The notes under the pieces are model-generated. The model searched no databases and was not told the DNA's origin. It saw only the letters and a list, made by a program, of their open reading frames with translations. A DNA stretch of 64,000 bases, from the NCBI GenBank assembly GCA_014802445.1, contig JAAVCF010000008.1, positions 281,568 to 345,567 of the forward strand, written 5' to 3'. Positions 55,759 to 64,000 of this stretch are shown here, one piece after another; the stretch's first letter is position 1, and every line of letters starts with the position of its first letter. Source of the DNA: Bacteroides sp. (lineage in GTDB: Bacteria; Bacteroidota; Bacteroidia; Bacteroidales; Muribaculaceae). The position numbers and the translations under genes are program-made.

Positions 55759-56114
55759 CTCTTCTTGCTTTTAGGGTAGGCTCTTTTGTCATTGGCTTTC
55801 TGACGTATCAGGTCAAGCTCCTCCATTGTGTCGAACTTGGGAGCGCTGAATAGATTTTTTATTTCCGAAGCATATCCCAGCGCCATGGCAAGCTTTATCA
55901 GCGAGTCAAACGCAATGAGGCCTTTCTGTTCAAAGCGCGCCAGTGTGGACAAGGCTACGCCTGACATTTGGGCCATGCGCTGCCGGGTTATATTCTTCTC
56001 CACTCGGCGCTTGCGAAAATTCTCAGCCACCTGCATTGCAATCTCCTCAGCATTATCAAGCGCAAAGCCCTCCAATACTGACAATATACTATTATTATTA
56101 CTGCTCATTTCCAT
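55755..56114 (-). CDS. hipB: HipB-like XRE antitoxin
   Basis: 119-residue antitoxin with a Cro/C1 helix-turn-helix in the middle (MAQMSGVALSTLARFEQKGL) and flexible ends. HipB binds HipA and represses the operon. Two in-frame starts exist (56114 and 56108); the first is given. A palindrome TAATATATTA lies between its promoter and start. Confidence 0.9.
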   Translation of the reverse strand: MEMSSNNNSILSVLEGFALDNAEEIAMQVAENFRKRRVEKNITRQRMAQMSGVALSTLARFEQKGLIAFDSLIKLAMALGYASEIKNLFSAPKFDTMEELDLIRQKANDKRAYPKSKKR

Positions 56115-56122
56115 AATACAGC

Positions 56123-56132
56123 TAATATATTA
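56123..56132. promoter_or_regulatory. candidate HipB operator palindrome
   Basis: TAATATATTA is a perfect 10-base palindrome, 8 bases upstream of the hipB start and just downstream of the -7 box, where a bound repressor would block transcription. Confidence 0.35.
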
Positions 56133-56135
56133 CCA

Positions 56136-56166
56136 CAAAGATAACCATTAATCCCGACAATGCAAA
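56136..56166 (-). promoter_or_regulatory. hipBA promoter, full Bacteroidota consensus
   Basis: On the minus strand, TTTG (56163-56166), a 19-base spacer and TATCTTTG (56136-56143). Exact consensus; hipB starts 21 bases downstream. Confidence 0.65.
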
Positions 56167-56263
56167 CCCCTCCTGAGCAATCACCCGCCTTCTTTCCGCC
56201 TGAAATCTCCGGCCTCACCTAAACTCAGCTCTCTCCGCTTTGCTGATGATTAATCCTGCGGAT

Positions 56264-56294
56264 TTTGACGGCAAGAAAATAATCTGTACCTTTG
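56264..56294 (+). promoter_or_regulatory. promoter of the AAA_14 ATPase gene, full Bacteroidota consensus
   Basis: TTTG at 56264-56267, a 19-base spacer and TACCTTTG at 56287-56294. It sets a leader of about 110 bases before the ATG at 56411, which holds a palindrome, a nested hairpin and a short repeat. Confidence 0.65.
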
Positions 56295-56303
56295 CGATAG
56301 CTG

Positions 56304-56317
56304 CCGGAGCGCTCCGG
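56304..56317. repeat. 14-base perfect palindrome at the predicted transcription start
   Basis: CCGGAGCGCTCCGG, located about 10 bases after the -7 box. It can form a hairpin at the 5' end of the mRNA or be a repressor site. Similar in composition to the palindrome at 17850. Confidence 0.45.
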
Positions 56318-56329
56318 ATCCTGAACAAC

Positions 56330-56375
56330 CTAACGATGTATGCAGGGCTAACACCCTGTTTTATTATATCGTTAG
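56330..56375 (+). promoter_or_regulatory. nested stem-loop in the AAA_14 gene leader
   Basis: CTAACGAT (56330-56337) pairs with ATCGTTAG (56368-56375), and CAGGG with CCCTG inside it. The arrangement looks like a structured leader, but I do not recognise a known riboswitch class. Confidence 0.45.
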
Positions 56376-56380
56376 CCACT

Positions 56381-56400
56381 CTTAAAGTACAACTTAAAAT
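56381..56400 (+). repeat. upstream copy of a 20-base repeat flanking the AAA_14 gene
   Basis: CTTAAAGTACAACTTAAAAT; the downstream copy at 57559-57578 reads CTTAAAGTGCAACTTAAGAT. The two match at 18 of 20 positions in direct orientation. Confidence 0.5.
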
Positions 56401-56410
56401 AAATTAAAGT

Positions 56411-57547
56411 ATGAGTCAATATATCCCTCGCCTGATTATGCCGAAGATTGAGGAGGCCCACAGATACTTCCCGGTGCTGGTGGTCACCGGCCCGCGCCAG
56501 TCAGGCAAGACGAGTCTCTGCCGGCATCTTTATCCTGATTACAAATACGTGAATCTGGAGGATATCACCACTCGCGCGCTGGCTGCAGATGACCCTGCCG
56601 GATTCATTGACTCGCTGGGGCATCATGCGATAATTGACGAGGTCCAGAATGTGCCTGAAATTTTGTCGATGATTCAAATCAGAGTGGATGATAACCGCGA
56701 GCGGCGCTATGTGCTCACGGGGAGCAGCAACTTTTCATTGCTGGAGCGCGTCAGTCAGTCACTGGCGGGACGCGCGGCTCTGTTCACCCTGCTCCCGTTC
56801 TCGCTGCCTGAGGTGGCTGAGCAGGTCAAATCCATGACTATAGGCGATATAATGCACAACGGACTCTATCCGGGAGTGGTGGCCAACGGAGTTCCCGCCG
56901 AGCTATTTTACCGCAATTATTACAACACCTACGTGGAGCGTGACCTGCGCAATTTACTCAACGTCAAAAACCTCCTTGCATTCGACTCATTCATGCGGCT
57001 CCTTGCATCGCGCATCGGCTCGGAATTTAACGCCTCGGCCATCTCGCGTGAAGTGGGAGTGTCGTCGGTGTCAGTGACGGAGTGGATGTCGATTCTCACC
57101 ACTTCCTACATTGCCTTCCCGCTCCGGCCGTTCTTTACTAACGTGTCCAAGCAGCTGACCAAGATGCCAAAGGTGTATTTCTATGACACGGGGCTGGCCT
57201 GCTTCCTGCTCGGTATAGAAAACGCCGAGCAGCTTGAACGCAGCCCCTTCCGCGGCGCCATATTCGAGAATCTGGCCATCTGTGAGCTCATCAAGCGCGA
57301 ATATAATCAGGGCAAGGACCCGCGCATTAATTTTTATCGCGAGAAGTCAGGCGCCGAGGTTGACGCTCTGCTCCACTCCGGCGGCAAGCTCCATCTCTAC
57401 GAGATAAAATCAGGCGACACACTGCGCCCTGACTTCACTCGCAATGCAAAAGCTCTGGCCGCTTTGCTCCCCGATGTGGCCTCCACCACTGTGATTTACA
57501 ATGGTCCGGCTTTTCCTCCTGCCGCCGTCAATATCCGTGACATTTGA
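56411..57547 (+). CDS. AAA_14/DUF4143 family ATPase
   Basis: 378-residue protein with an N-terminal ATPase domain (Walker A TGPRQSGKTS, Walker B AIIDEVQNVPE, sensor VLTGSSNFSLL) and a C-terminal DUF4143 domain with a nuclease-like patch (NFYREKSGAEVDALL, then LYEIKSGDT). The EVD...EIK arrangement resembles PD-(D/E)xK folds. The biological role is unknown; the family is common in accessory islands of Bacteroidota and archaea. It lies next to hipBA and is flanked by short repeats. Confidence 0.9.
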   Translation: MSQYIPRLIMPKIEEAHRYFPVLVVTGPRQSGKTSLCRHLYPDYKYVNLEDITTRALAADDPAGFIDSLGHHAIIDEVQNVPEILSMIQIRVDDNRERRYVLTGSSNFSLLERVSQSLAGRAALFTLLPFSLPEVAEQVKSMTIGDIMHNGLYPGVVANGVPAELFYRNYYNTYVERDLRNLLNVKNLLAFDSFMRLLASRIGSEFNASAISREVGVSSVSVTEWMSILTTSYIAFPLRPFFTNVSKQLTKMPKVYFYDTGLACFLLGIENAEQLERSPFRGAIFENLAICELIKREYNQGKDPRINFYREKSGAEVDALLHSGGKLHLYEIKSGDTLRPDFTRNAKALAALLPDVASTTVIYNGPAFPPAAVNIRDI

Positions 57548-57558
57548 GCCACACCATT

Positions 57559-57598
57559 CTTAAAGTGCAACTTAAGATTTTTCAAAGTTGCACTTTAA
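57559..57598 (+). repeat. downstream repeat copy and 14-base inverted repeat
   Basis: CTTAAAGTGCAACTTAAGAT at 57559-57578 is the second copy of the flanking repeat. It overlaps a perfect inverted repeat: TTAAAGTGCAACTT (57560-57573) and AAGTTGCACTTTAA (57585-57598), with an 11-base T-rich loop, 12 bases after the ATPase stop. It may serve as a terminator, but the AT-rich palindrome also looks like a DNA site. Confidence 0.5.
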
Positions 57599-57671
57599 TA
57601 GCAGCCGTGCTTCCCTAATGGTCTATGTATTAAGGTGGCGACGGCTGTGGCGAGATTTTTTAAGCAAAATG

Positions 57672-57703
57672 TTTGGTGGGGTGCGGAAGTTTGAGTAATT
57701 TTG
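57672..57703 (+). promoter_or_regulatory. dapF promoter
   Basis: TTTG at 57672-57675, a 20-base spacer and TAATTTTG at 57696-57703; the DapF start follows 45 bases downstream. Confidence 0.6.
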
Positions 57704-57748
57704 CCGCGTGATGTTTCCATCACTTCGCTAACTTGCAACGCCTCGTTC

Positions 57749-58651
57749 ATGAGCCTCGACAATTCCGAAATCCGGTTCACAAAAATGCACGGCATAGGCA
57801 ATGACTACATCTACATTAACTGTATGGAGTCGGTGCCCGAAGATTTGCCCTCCCTGTCGATGGAGATGAGCGACCGCCACACCGGCGTGGGCGGCGACGG
57901 CATAATCCTGATTCTTCCGAGTGACAAAGCTGACTGCATGATGCGCATTTTCAACGCTGACGGCAGTGAGGCCATGATGTGTGGCAACGGCATCCGCTGC
58001 GTGGGCAAGTTTGTCCACGACAAGGGCATCGTCAAGGGGCTGCGCATCAGTGTCGACACCCGCTCGGGCGTGAAGATTCTCGACATGCACCCCGGCCCTG
58101 ACGGCCTGATTGAGAGCGTGACCGTCGACATGGGCGCGCCCGTCACCGAGGCCGCCCTGGTGCCCGTCAACGCCCCCTCGGCCATGATGATTGAAGAGCC
58201 GGTGACCACCTCTGCCGGACCGCTGAAGCTCACCGCCGTGTCAATGGGCAATCCCCACGGAGTTATCTTTGTCGACACCCTGGAGGGGGTTGACGTCCAC
58301 GGGCTGGGCCGCGAGCTGGAGATGCACCCCATGTGGCCTCACCGGGCCAACATTGAGTTTGTGGAGCCCCTGCCTGACGGCTCGCTCCGCATGAGAGTGT
58401 GGGAGCGAGGCAGTGGCGAGACGATGGCCTGCGGCACCGGCGCCTGTGCCGTGGCGGTGGCAGCCAACCTCACCGGCCGGGCAGGCTCCCGCACCACTGT
58501 GAGACTCCTTGGCGGCGACCTTACAATCAGGCTCAACCCCGACGGGCATGTGATGATGACGGGGCCTGCGGCAACAGTGTTTGAAGGCACTTACCGACGC
58601 CGCTCTGCCTCCCACTCCTCCGCCGGACCCGAAACCCCACCGCGACACTGA
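57749..58651 (+). CDS. dapF: diaminopimelate epimerase
   Basis: Converts LL- to meso-diaminopimelate for lysine and peptidoglycan, 300 residues. FTKMHGIGNDY is the family start, and the catalytic cysteines lie in MMCGNGIRC (Cys78) and MACGTGACAVA (Cys228). I chose the ATG at 57749 (MSLDNSEIRF); the longer frame from 57701 starts inside the -7 promoter box. Followed 93 bases later by dapL, the previous step of the pathway. Confidence 0.96.
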   Translation: MSLDNSEIRFTKMHGIGNDYIYINCMESVPEDLPSLSMEMSDRHTGVGGDGIILILPSDKADCMMRIFNADGSEAMMCGNGIRCVGKFVHDKGIVKGLRISVDTRSGVKILDMHPGPDGLIESVTVDMGAPVTEAALVPVNAPSAMMIEEPVTTSAGPLKLTAVSMGNPHGVIFVDTLEGVDVHGLGRELEMHPMWPHRANIEFVEPLPDGSLRMRVWERGSGETMACGTGACAVAVAANLTGRAGSRTTVRLLGGDLTIRLNPDGHVMMTGPAATVFEGTYRRRSASHSSAGPETPPRH

Positions 58652-58744
58652 TTACCCCTCCAATGAAAACTCCCGCCGGCAGCAAGCAGAAACATCACGC
58701 CTCACCTAAACGATGCGTAACAGCCAATCCCCCCTCAAGAGATT

Positions 58745-59974
58745 ATGTTCAAAATCAACGATAACTTCTGCAAGCTCCCGGCAAGCTACCTATTCTCAGA
58801 GGTGGCAAAGCGCCTTGAGCGTTTCCGCCTGGAGAACCCTGACAAAACCATCATCCGCATGGGCATCGGCGACGTGACCCGTCCCATCTGCCCCGCCGCC
58901 ATCGAGGCGCTGCATCGCGCCGTCGATGATCAGGCCTCGGCACCCTCATTCCACGGCTACGGCCCCGAGCAGGGCTATGCCTTTCTGCGCGAGCGCATTG
59001 CCGAGATTGACTTCAAGGCGCGCGGTGTGGAGATTGCCACCGACGAGATTTTTGTGAGCGACGGTGCCAAGAGCGACACCGGCAACATCGGCGACATCCT
59101 GGCCCTTACCGACAAGGTGGCCGTCACTGACCCGGTCTATCCCGTGTATGTGGACACCAACGTCATGGCCGGACGCGCCGGCACCCTGCAGCCCGACGGC
59201 TGCTGGAGCGGCATCGAGTACCTGCCCTGCACCCTGGCCAACGGTTTCGTTCCCGCGCTCCCCAAGGGCAACCCTGACGTGATTTACCTTTGCTATCCCA
59301 ACAATCCCACAGGCACCACCCTCACCCGCAGCCAACTCAAGGAGTGGGTGGACTATGCCCTTGCCCACGGCGCGCTGATTCTCTTTGACGCTGCCTATGA
59401 GGCTTATATCACCGAGGACGATGTGCCTCACTCCATCTTCGAGATTCCCGGAGCGCGCCGCTGTGCCATTGAATTCCGCAGCTTCTCAAAGACGGCGGGT
59501 TTCACCGGCCTGCGCTGCGGCTACACCGTGGTGCCTCACGAGCTCACCGGCCTTGACGCCGAAGGGCGCCCCGTGGAGCTCAACCGCCTGTGGAACCGCC
59601 GCCAGTGCACCAAATTCAACGGTGCCAGCTACGTTATCCAGCGCGCCGCCGAGGCCCTCTACAGTCCCGAGGGACGCCGTCAGGTGGCCGAAACCGTGGG
59701 CTATTACATGCGCAACGCCTCCCTGCTCCTTGACGGGCTGCGCAGCCGTGGCATCGAAGCCGTGGGCGGAGTCAACTCCCCCTACGTCTGGCTCAAGACC
59801 CCCGGAGGCATGGGCTCATGGGAGTTCTTTGACAAGCTGCTCCATGAATGTTGCGTGGCAGGCACTCCCGGCGTGGGCTTCGGCCCCTCAGGCGAAGGCT
59901 ATTTCCGCCTCACGGCCTTCAACACTCACCAGGCCACTCTCGAAGCCGTGGAGCGCATCAACAATCTCAAATAA
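58745..59974 (+). CDS. dapL: LL-diaminopimelate aminotransferase
   Basis: PLP enzyme of 409 residues that makes LL-diaminopimelate directly from tetrahydrodipicolinate and glutamate, bypassing the succinylase and acetylase routes. [15 protein letters not shown] and YPNNPTGT are conserved; the PLP lysine is in [15 protein letters not shown] (Lys249). The pairing with dapF supports use of the aminotransferase pathway. Confidence 0.96.
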   Translation: MFKINDNFCKLPASYLFSEVAKRLERFRLENPDKTIIRMGIGDVTRPICPAAIEALHRAVDDQASAPSFHGYGPEQGYAFLRERIAEIDFKARGVEIATDEIFVSDGAKSDTGNIGDILALTDKVAVTDPVYPVYVDTNVMAGRAGTLQPDGCWSGIEYLPCTLANGFVPALPKGNPDVIYLCYPNNPTGTTLTRSQLKEWVDYALAHGALILFDAAYEAYITEDDVPHSIFEIPGARRCAIEFRSFSKTAGFTGLRCGYTVVPHELTGLDAEGRPVELNRLWNRRQCTKFNGASYVIQRAAEALYSPEGRRQVAETVGYYMRNASLLLDGLRSRGIEAVGGVNSPYVWLKTPGGMGSWEFFDKLLHECCVAGTPGVGFGPSGEGYFRLTAFNTHQATLEAVERINNLK

Positions 59975-60022
59975 TCCTTTCTAAAAACATATTTTTCAAT
60001 CAATCACAGAGTTTATTCAATT

Positions 60023-62212
60023 ATGTCGTCATTAAGATTCAAGGTTGTAGAGGAAGCTTCCAACCGCAAAGCAATCCCGGTGGAGATTCCCGCGGAGCGC
60101 CCCGCCGCTTACTATGCCGAGAAGGTGTTCAACCGTCAGAAAATGTTTGAGTATCTGCCCCGTGAAACCTTCGAGGCGCTTGTCCACTCCATCGAGAACA
60201 AGGAGCCCCTGCCCCGCGAATATGCCGACAGTGTGGCCCAAGGCATGAAGCAGTGGGCCATTGACAACGGCGCCCGCCACTACACCCACTGGTTCCAGCC
60301 TCTGACCGAAACCACAGCCGAGAAACACGACGGCTTCGTGGAGCACGACGGCAAGGGGGGCATGGTGGAGAAATTCTCCGGCAAGCTCCTTGTGCAGCAG
60401 GAGCCTGACGCTTCGTCATTCCCCAACGGCGGCATCCGAAACACGTTTGAGGCCCGCGGCTATTCGGCCTGGGACATCTCCTCGCCCGTGTTTATCATGG
60501 ACAACACTCTGTGTATCCCCACCGTGTTCATCAGCTACACCGGTGAGGCTCTTGACTACAAGACTCCCCTGCTGCGCGCCCTGGCCGCCGTTGACAAGGC
60601 CGCCACAGGCGTGGCCCGCTATTTTGACCCCGAGGTGAACCATGTGGTGGCCTATCTGGGATGGGAGCAGGAATATTTCCTCGTGGACGAAGCCCTCTAT
60701 GACGCACGCCCTGACCTGGTGCTCACCGGACGCACCCTCATGGGCCATGAGAGCGCCAAGAACCAGCAGCTGGAGGACCACTATTTCGGCGCCATCCCCT
60801 CACGCGTGGAGGCCTTCATGCTTGACCTCGAGATTGAGTGTCACCGCCTGGGCATCCCCGCCAAGACCCGCCATAATGAGGTGGCACCCAACCAGTTTGA
60901 GCTCGCCCCGATTTTCGAGGAGGCAAACCTGGCCAATGACCACAACATGCTACTCATGTCGCTGATTCACGAGGTGGCGCGCCGCCACAACTTCCGTGTG
61001 CTGCTCCATGAAAAGCCCTTTGCAGGCATCAACGGCTCCGGCAAGCACAACAACTGGAGCCTCGGCACCGACAAGGGCAAGCTCCTTGTGGCCCCCGGCA
61101 AGACTCCGCTTGACAATCTTCAGTTCATCACCTTCGTGGCCAACATCATGGCCGCCGTTCACCGCCATAACGCCCTGATCAAGGCCTCGATAATGTCGGC
61201 CACCAACGCTCACCGCCTGGGAGCCAACGAGGCACCCCCCGCCATCATCTCAATCTTCACCGGCAGCAAGCTGGCCGAAATTCTTGACAATGTGGCCAAC
61301 AGCGCTTCCGACGACACCATCGAAGTGGGCGAGAAGAAAAACATCAACCTCAATGTGGCCCAGATTCCCGAGCTGCTCATTGACAACACTGACCGCAACC
61401 GCACATCGCCCTTCGCCTTCACCGGCAACCGCTTTGAATTCCGCGCCGTGGGCTCGTCGTCAAACTGTGGCTCCGCCATGCTCACTCTCAACGCTGCCGT
61501 GGCTGAACAGCTCACCGAGTTCAAGGCCGCCGTCGACGCCCGCGTGGAAGCCGGCGAAGAGCTTAACCATGCCATCCTGGCCGAGGTGCGCCGCCTGATC
61601 AAGGAGAGCGCCCCCATCCACTTTGACGGCAACGGCTACAGCGACGAATGGAAGGCCGAAGCTGCCCGCCGCGGCCTTGACTGCGAGACGAGCGCCCCGC
61701 TGATTTTCGACGCTTACCTGCGCCCCTCGTCGGTGAAGATGTTCACCTCCACAGGTGTCATGACCGAGCGCGAGCTCAAGGCCCGCAACGAGGTGAAGTG
61801 GGAAATGTACACCAAGAAAATCCAGATTGAGGCGCGTGTGCTCGGTGACCTCGCCGTGAACCACATCGTGCCCGTGGCCGGCCGCTATCTCAATGTGCTG
61901 CTTGACAATGTCTACAAGATGGAGACCCTCTTCCCCGGCGAGCAGGGCCGTGAAATGTCGGGCGCTGACCGCTCAACAATCGAGCGCATAGCCCGCCACA
62001 ACAAGGCCATCATCGAAGAAGTGACCGCAATGGTCAACGCCCGCAAGGAGGCCAACCGCATTGAGAGCGAGCGCGAGAAAGCCATCGCTTATCATGACAC
62101 CGTGGCTCCCCGCCTCGAAACCATCCGCCACCACATCGACAAGCTGGAGCTGCTGGTTGACAACGAGATGTGGCCCCTGCCCAAGTATCGCGAGCTCCTC
62201 TTCATCCGCTAA
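60023..62212 (+). CDS. glnN: glutamine synthetase, class III
   Basis: ATP-dependent ammonia assimilation enzyme of 729 residues, the length of class III (GlnN) rather than the ~450-470 of class I/II. Class marks are YTHWFQPLTETTAEKHD, WEQEYFLVDEALY (metal-binding Glu), PAKTRHNEVAPNQFELAPIF and GINGSGKHNNWSL. Common in Bacteroidota, where it is often the main GS. 48 bases after dapL with no promoter seen, so it may be read from dapF/dapL. A hairpin follows. Confidence 0.96.
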   Translation: MSSLRFKVVEEASNRKAIPVEIPAERPAAYYAEKVFNRQKMFEYLPRETFEALVHSIENKEPLPREYADSVAQGMKQWAIDNGARHYTHWFQPLTETTAEKHDGFVEHDGKGGMVEKFSGKLLVQQEPDASSFPNGGIRNTFEARGYSAWDISSPVFIMDNTLCIPTVFISYTGEALDYKTPLLRALAAVDKAATGVARYFDPEVNHVVAYLGWEQEYFLVDEALYDARPDLVLTGRTLMGHESAKNQQLEDHYFGAIPSRVEAFMLDLEIECHRLGIPAKTRHNEVAPNQFELAPIFEEANLANDHNMLLMSLIHEVARRHNFRVLLHEKPFAGINGSGKHNNWSLGTDKGKLLVAPGKTPLDNLQFITFVANIMAAVHRHNALIKASIMSATNAHRLGANEAPPAIISIFTGSKLAEILDNVANSASDDTIEVGEKKNINLNVAQIPELLIDNTDRNRTSPFAFTGNRFEFRAVGSSSNCGSAMLTLNAAVAEQLTEFKAAVDARVEAGEELNHAILAEVRRLIKESAPIHFDGNGYSDEWKAEAARRGLDCETSAPLIFDAYLRPSSVKMFTSTGVMTERELKARNEVKWEMYTKKIQIEARVLGDLAVNHIVPVAGRYLNVLLDNVYKMETLFPGEQGREMSGADRSTIERIARHNKAIIEEVTAMVNARKEANRIESEREKAIAYHDTVAPRLETIRHHIDKLELLVDNEMWPLPKYRELLFIR

Positions 62213-62233
62213 CGTCCTCACCCCTCATCCGCC

Positions 62234-62265
62234 GCCGGCGGCTTTGCCCCCGCAGAGCCGCCGGC
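62234..62265 (+). terminator. GC-rich hairpin after glnN
   Basis: GCCGGCGGCT pairs with AGCCGCCGGC around 12 bases; only GTCGTTAAT follows, so termination is likely but not certain. Confidence 0.45.
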
Positions 62266-62339
62266 AGTCGTTAATCTCTCCCCTGCCCTCTCTGCCTCCC
62301 CCATTAACCCCACACATCTAATCCCCCACACAGATCACA

Positions 62340-64000
62340 TTGGAACCTCTGAAGCATGAATGTGGCGTGGCGATGATTCGCCTCCTTAAGCCGCTTGACT
62401 ATTACAAAGAAAAGTATGGCACCTATGCCTACGCGCTCAATAAGCTCTATCTGCTGATGGAGAAGCAGCACAACCGCGGCCAGGAAGGCGCCGGAGTGGG
62501 CGTGGTCAAGATGCACGCCCGGCCGGGCCAGGAATACGTGTTTCGCGAGCGTGCACTCGGCCCCGGAGCCATTCAGGAGATTTTCTCGGCCATCCGCCCG
62601 CCGGTCGACTCGCTCCTGGCCTCGGAGCCCTCGGCAAGCACCGTGGAGGAGGAAGTGCCCTTCATCGGCGAAATCTATATGGGCCACCTGCGCTACTCCA
62701 CCACCGGCAAGAAGGGCATCACCTATGTCCACCCCTTCCTGAGGCGCAACAACTGGCGGTCACGCAACCTGCTGATGTGTGGCAACTTCAACATGACCAA
62801 CGTCGAGGAGATGTTTAACGCCGTGGTGGAGCGCGGACAGCACCCCAGGATTTACAGTGACACCATTGTCCTGCTGGAGCAGCTGGGCTACGCCCTTGAC
62901 CACGAGAACAGCCGCATCTACAAGGAGCTGCGCGACGAGCTCGAGGAGCCCCGCCTGACAATGGCCATCGAGGACCGCCTTGACATTGCCCGGATGCTCC
63001 GCAACTCCGCCCGGAGCTGGGACGGCGGCTTCGTGATATGCGGCGCCACCGGCTCGGGCGACATGTTTGCCCTGCGCGACAGCCACGGCATCCGCCCGGC
63101 ATTCTACTATGCCGACGACGAGATTGTGGTGCTCGCCTCGGAGCGCCCCGTCATCCAGACGGTGATGAACGTACCCCTGGAGGCCATCACCGAGCTCACC
63201 CCCGGCTCGGCCCTCATTGTGAGCAAGAAAGGCACCGTCAGCGTGGAGGACATTCTGGGCCAGGGGCGCAACGAGCGCTGCTCATTTGAGCGCATCTACT
63301 TTTCGCGCGGCAGCGACGCGCTGATTTATCAGGAACGCAAAGCCCTGGGCCGCAACCTTGTACCTGAGCTCATGACGATGCTTCATGATGAGCTTGACCA
63401 CACGGTGTTCTCCTTCATCCCCAACACCGCCGAAGTGGCCTTCCGCGGAATGGTTGACGGCCTCGAAGCCGAGCTTGACCGCCTCAAAACCGCCAGCATC
63501 CTCCGGGAGCAGGCCGCCGGCACCCTCACCCGCCCCACCCTTGAAGCCATCATGGCCCACAAGCTGAGAGTGGAGAAGGTGGCCATCAAGGACATCAAGC
63601 TGCGCACCTTCATTGCCGAGGGCGAGAGCCGAAATGAGCTCGCTGCTCACGTCTACGACGTCACCTACGGCATTGTCAGCCCCGGCAAGGACACCCTCGT
63701 GGCCATCGACGACTCCATTGTGCGCGGCACCACCCTGCGCCAGTCAATCATCAACATGCTTGACCGCCTCCACCCGCGCCGCATCATCATCGTGTCGTCA
63801 TCGCCGCAGGTGCGTTATCCTGACTACTATGGCATCGACATGTCGCGCCTGGGCGAGTTCATAGCCTTCCGCGCCGCCGTGGCCCTGCTGCGCGAGTCGG
63901 GCCGCGAGCTGCTGCTCCGCGAAGTCTACGAGCGCTGCCTCGAGCAGGAGAGAGTGACTGACCCCACCAAGCTCCAAAACTGTGTCAAAGCCGTCTACGC
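62340..64000 (+). CDS. purF: amidophosphoribosyltransferase-like protein, TTG start, C-terminus cut by window edge
   Basis: Class II glutamine amidotransferase joined to a type I phosphoribosyltransferase, as in PurF, the first step of purine synthesis. The frame is open for 553 codons to the window edge. An in-frame stop lies at 62319 and no ATG precedes the catalytic cysteine, so the start is TTG at 62340 (read MEPLKHECGVAM); Cys8 would be exposed by removal of a seven-residue propeptide. The PRPP motif is LVAIDDSIVRGTTL. The glutaminase domain is longer than in E. coli PurF. Bacteroidota often carry this long form next to a classical PurF, so a paralogous role is possible. Confidence 0.88.
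   Translation, partial: MEPLKHECGVAMIRLLKPLDYYKEKYGTYAYALNKLYLLMEKQHNRGQEGAGVGVVKMHARPGQEYVFRERALGPGAIQEIFSAIRPPVDSLLASEPSASTVEEEVPFIGEIYMGHLRYSTTGKKGITYVHPFLRRNNWRSRNLLMCGNFNMTNVEEMFNAVVERGQHPRIYSDTIVLLEQLGYALDHENSRIYKELRDELEEPRLTMAIEDRLDIARMLRNSARSWDGGFVICGATGSGDMFALRDSHGIRPAFYYADDEIVVLASERPVIQTVMNVPLEAITELTPGSALIVSKKGTVSVEDILGQGRNERCSFERIYFSRGSDALIYQERKALGRNLVPELMTMLHDELDHTVFSFIPNTAEVAFRGMVDGLEAELDRLKTASILREQAAGTLTRPTLEAIMAHKLRVEKVAIKDIKLRTFIAEGESRNELAAHVYDVTYGIVSPGKDTLVAIDDSIVRGTTLRQSIINMLDRLHPRRIIIVSSSPQVRYPDYYGIDMSRLGEFIAFRAAVALLRESGRELLLREVYERCLEQERVTDPTKLQNCVKAVY

Noticed and set aside
1..64000. CRISPR arrays, tRNA/rRNA genes, insertion sequences or prophage
   Set aside because: No regularly spaced repeats, no cloverleaf-like sequence in any intergenic gap, and no transposase, integrase or phage structural gene was seen. 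The repeats around the AAA_14 gene are only two copies.

Overview
The window is chromosomal DNA from a GC-rich member of the Bacteroidales, most likely a gut Muribaculaceae-type organism; the family assignment is an inference. Supporting signs are: Bacteroidota promoters of the TTTG-N19-TAnnTTTG type upstream of several genes; a type IX secretion (T9SS) PorU-like sortase together with proteins that carry T9SS-type C-terminal tails; class III glutamine synthetase; diaminopimelate made through the DapL aminotransferase; and the iron-sulfur L-serine dehydratase. I see no tRNA, rRNA, insertion sequence, prophage or CRISPR array.

Layout. 1-3.3 kb: the N-terminal part of an M18 aminopeptidase (-), then a translationally coupled radical SAM/SPASM protein and GT4 glycosyltransferase. 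3.35-9.9 kb: an AraC regulator divergent from a complete RND efflux operon (adaptor, pump, outer-membrane channel). 10.1-15.2 kb: a tightly packed surface-glycan cluster with two GT4 enzymes, a TagD-like cytidylyltransferase fused to a Gfo/Idh oxidoreductase, an SDR and a LicD phosphotransferase. This looks like a pathway that makes a CDP-activated polyol or similar group and transfers it as a phosphodiester; it is the best candidate for an undescribed system. 15.1-19.5 kb: L-serine dehydratase, a queuosine-precursor transporter, HU, a 29-residue ribosomal-type protein and RNase G with a structured leader. 19.7-23.1 kb: sufCDS without sufB. 23.1-32.0 kb: a GH25 lysozyme, PorU sortase, Rex, a small FAH-like protein and a second PorU-like C25 protein.

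32-40.3 kb: glycogen/starch metabolism (phosphorylase and GT3-type synthase on -, type I pullulanase on +), a small T9SS-tail protein and an acyltransferase-3 membrane enzyme. 40.3-47.2 kb (all -): PIF1-like helicase, FadL/OmpP1-like porin, a Trp/Gly-rich low-complexity secreted protein, an HdeD-like membrane protein and HisS. 47.6-50.8 kb: a large acidic secreted protein with an internal duplication and a T9SS-like tail. 50.9-54.6 kb: EtfB-EtfA-acyl-CoA dehydrogenase operon. 54.6-57.6 kb: a HipBA toxin-antitoxin pair, then an AAA_14/DUF4143 ATPase with a structured leader and flanking repeats (accessory island). 57.7-64 kb: DapF, DapL, class III glutamine synthetase and an amidophosphoribosyltransferase with a TTG start that runs off the window.

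How the genes fit together: PorU would process and anchor the T9SS-tail proteins seen at 36.9 and 47.6 kb. Pullulanase, phosphorylase and synthase link alpha-glucan degradation with storage. DapF/DapL, GlnN and the amidotransferase form a nitrogen and cell-wall precursor block. SufCDS, serine dehydratase, the radical SAM protein and Rex fit an anaerobic Fe-S-dependent, redox-sensing metabolism.
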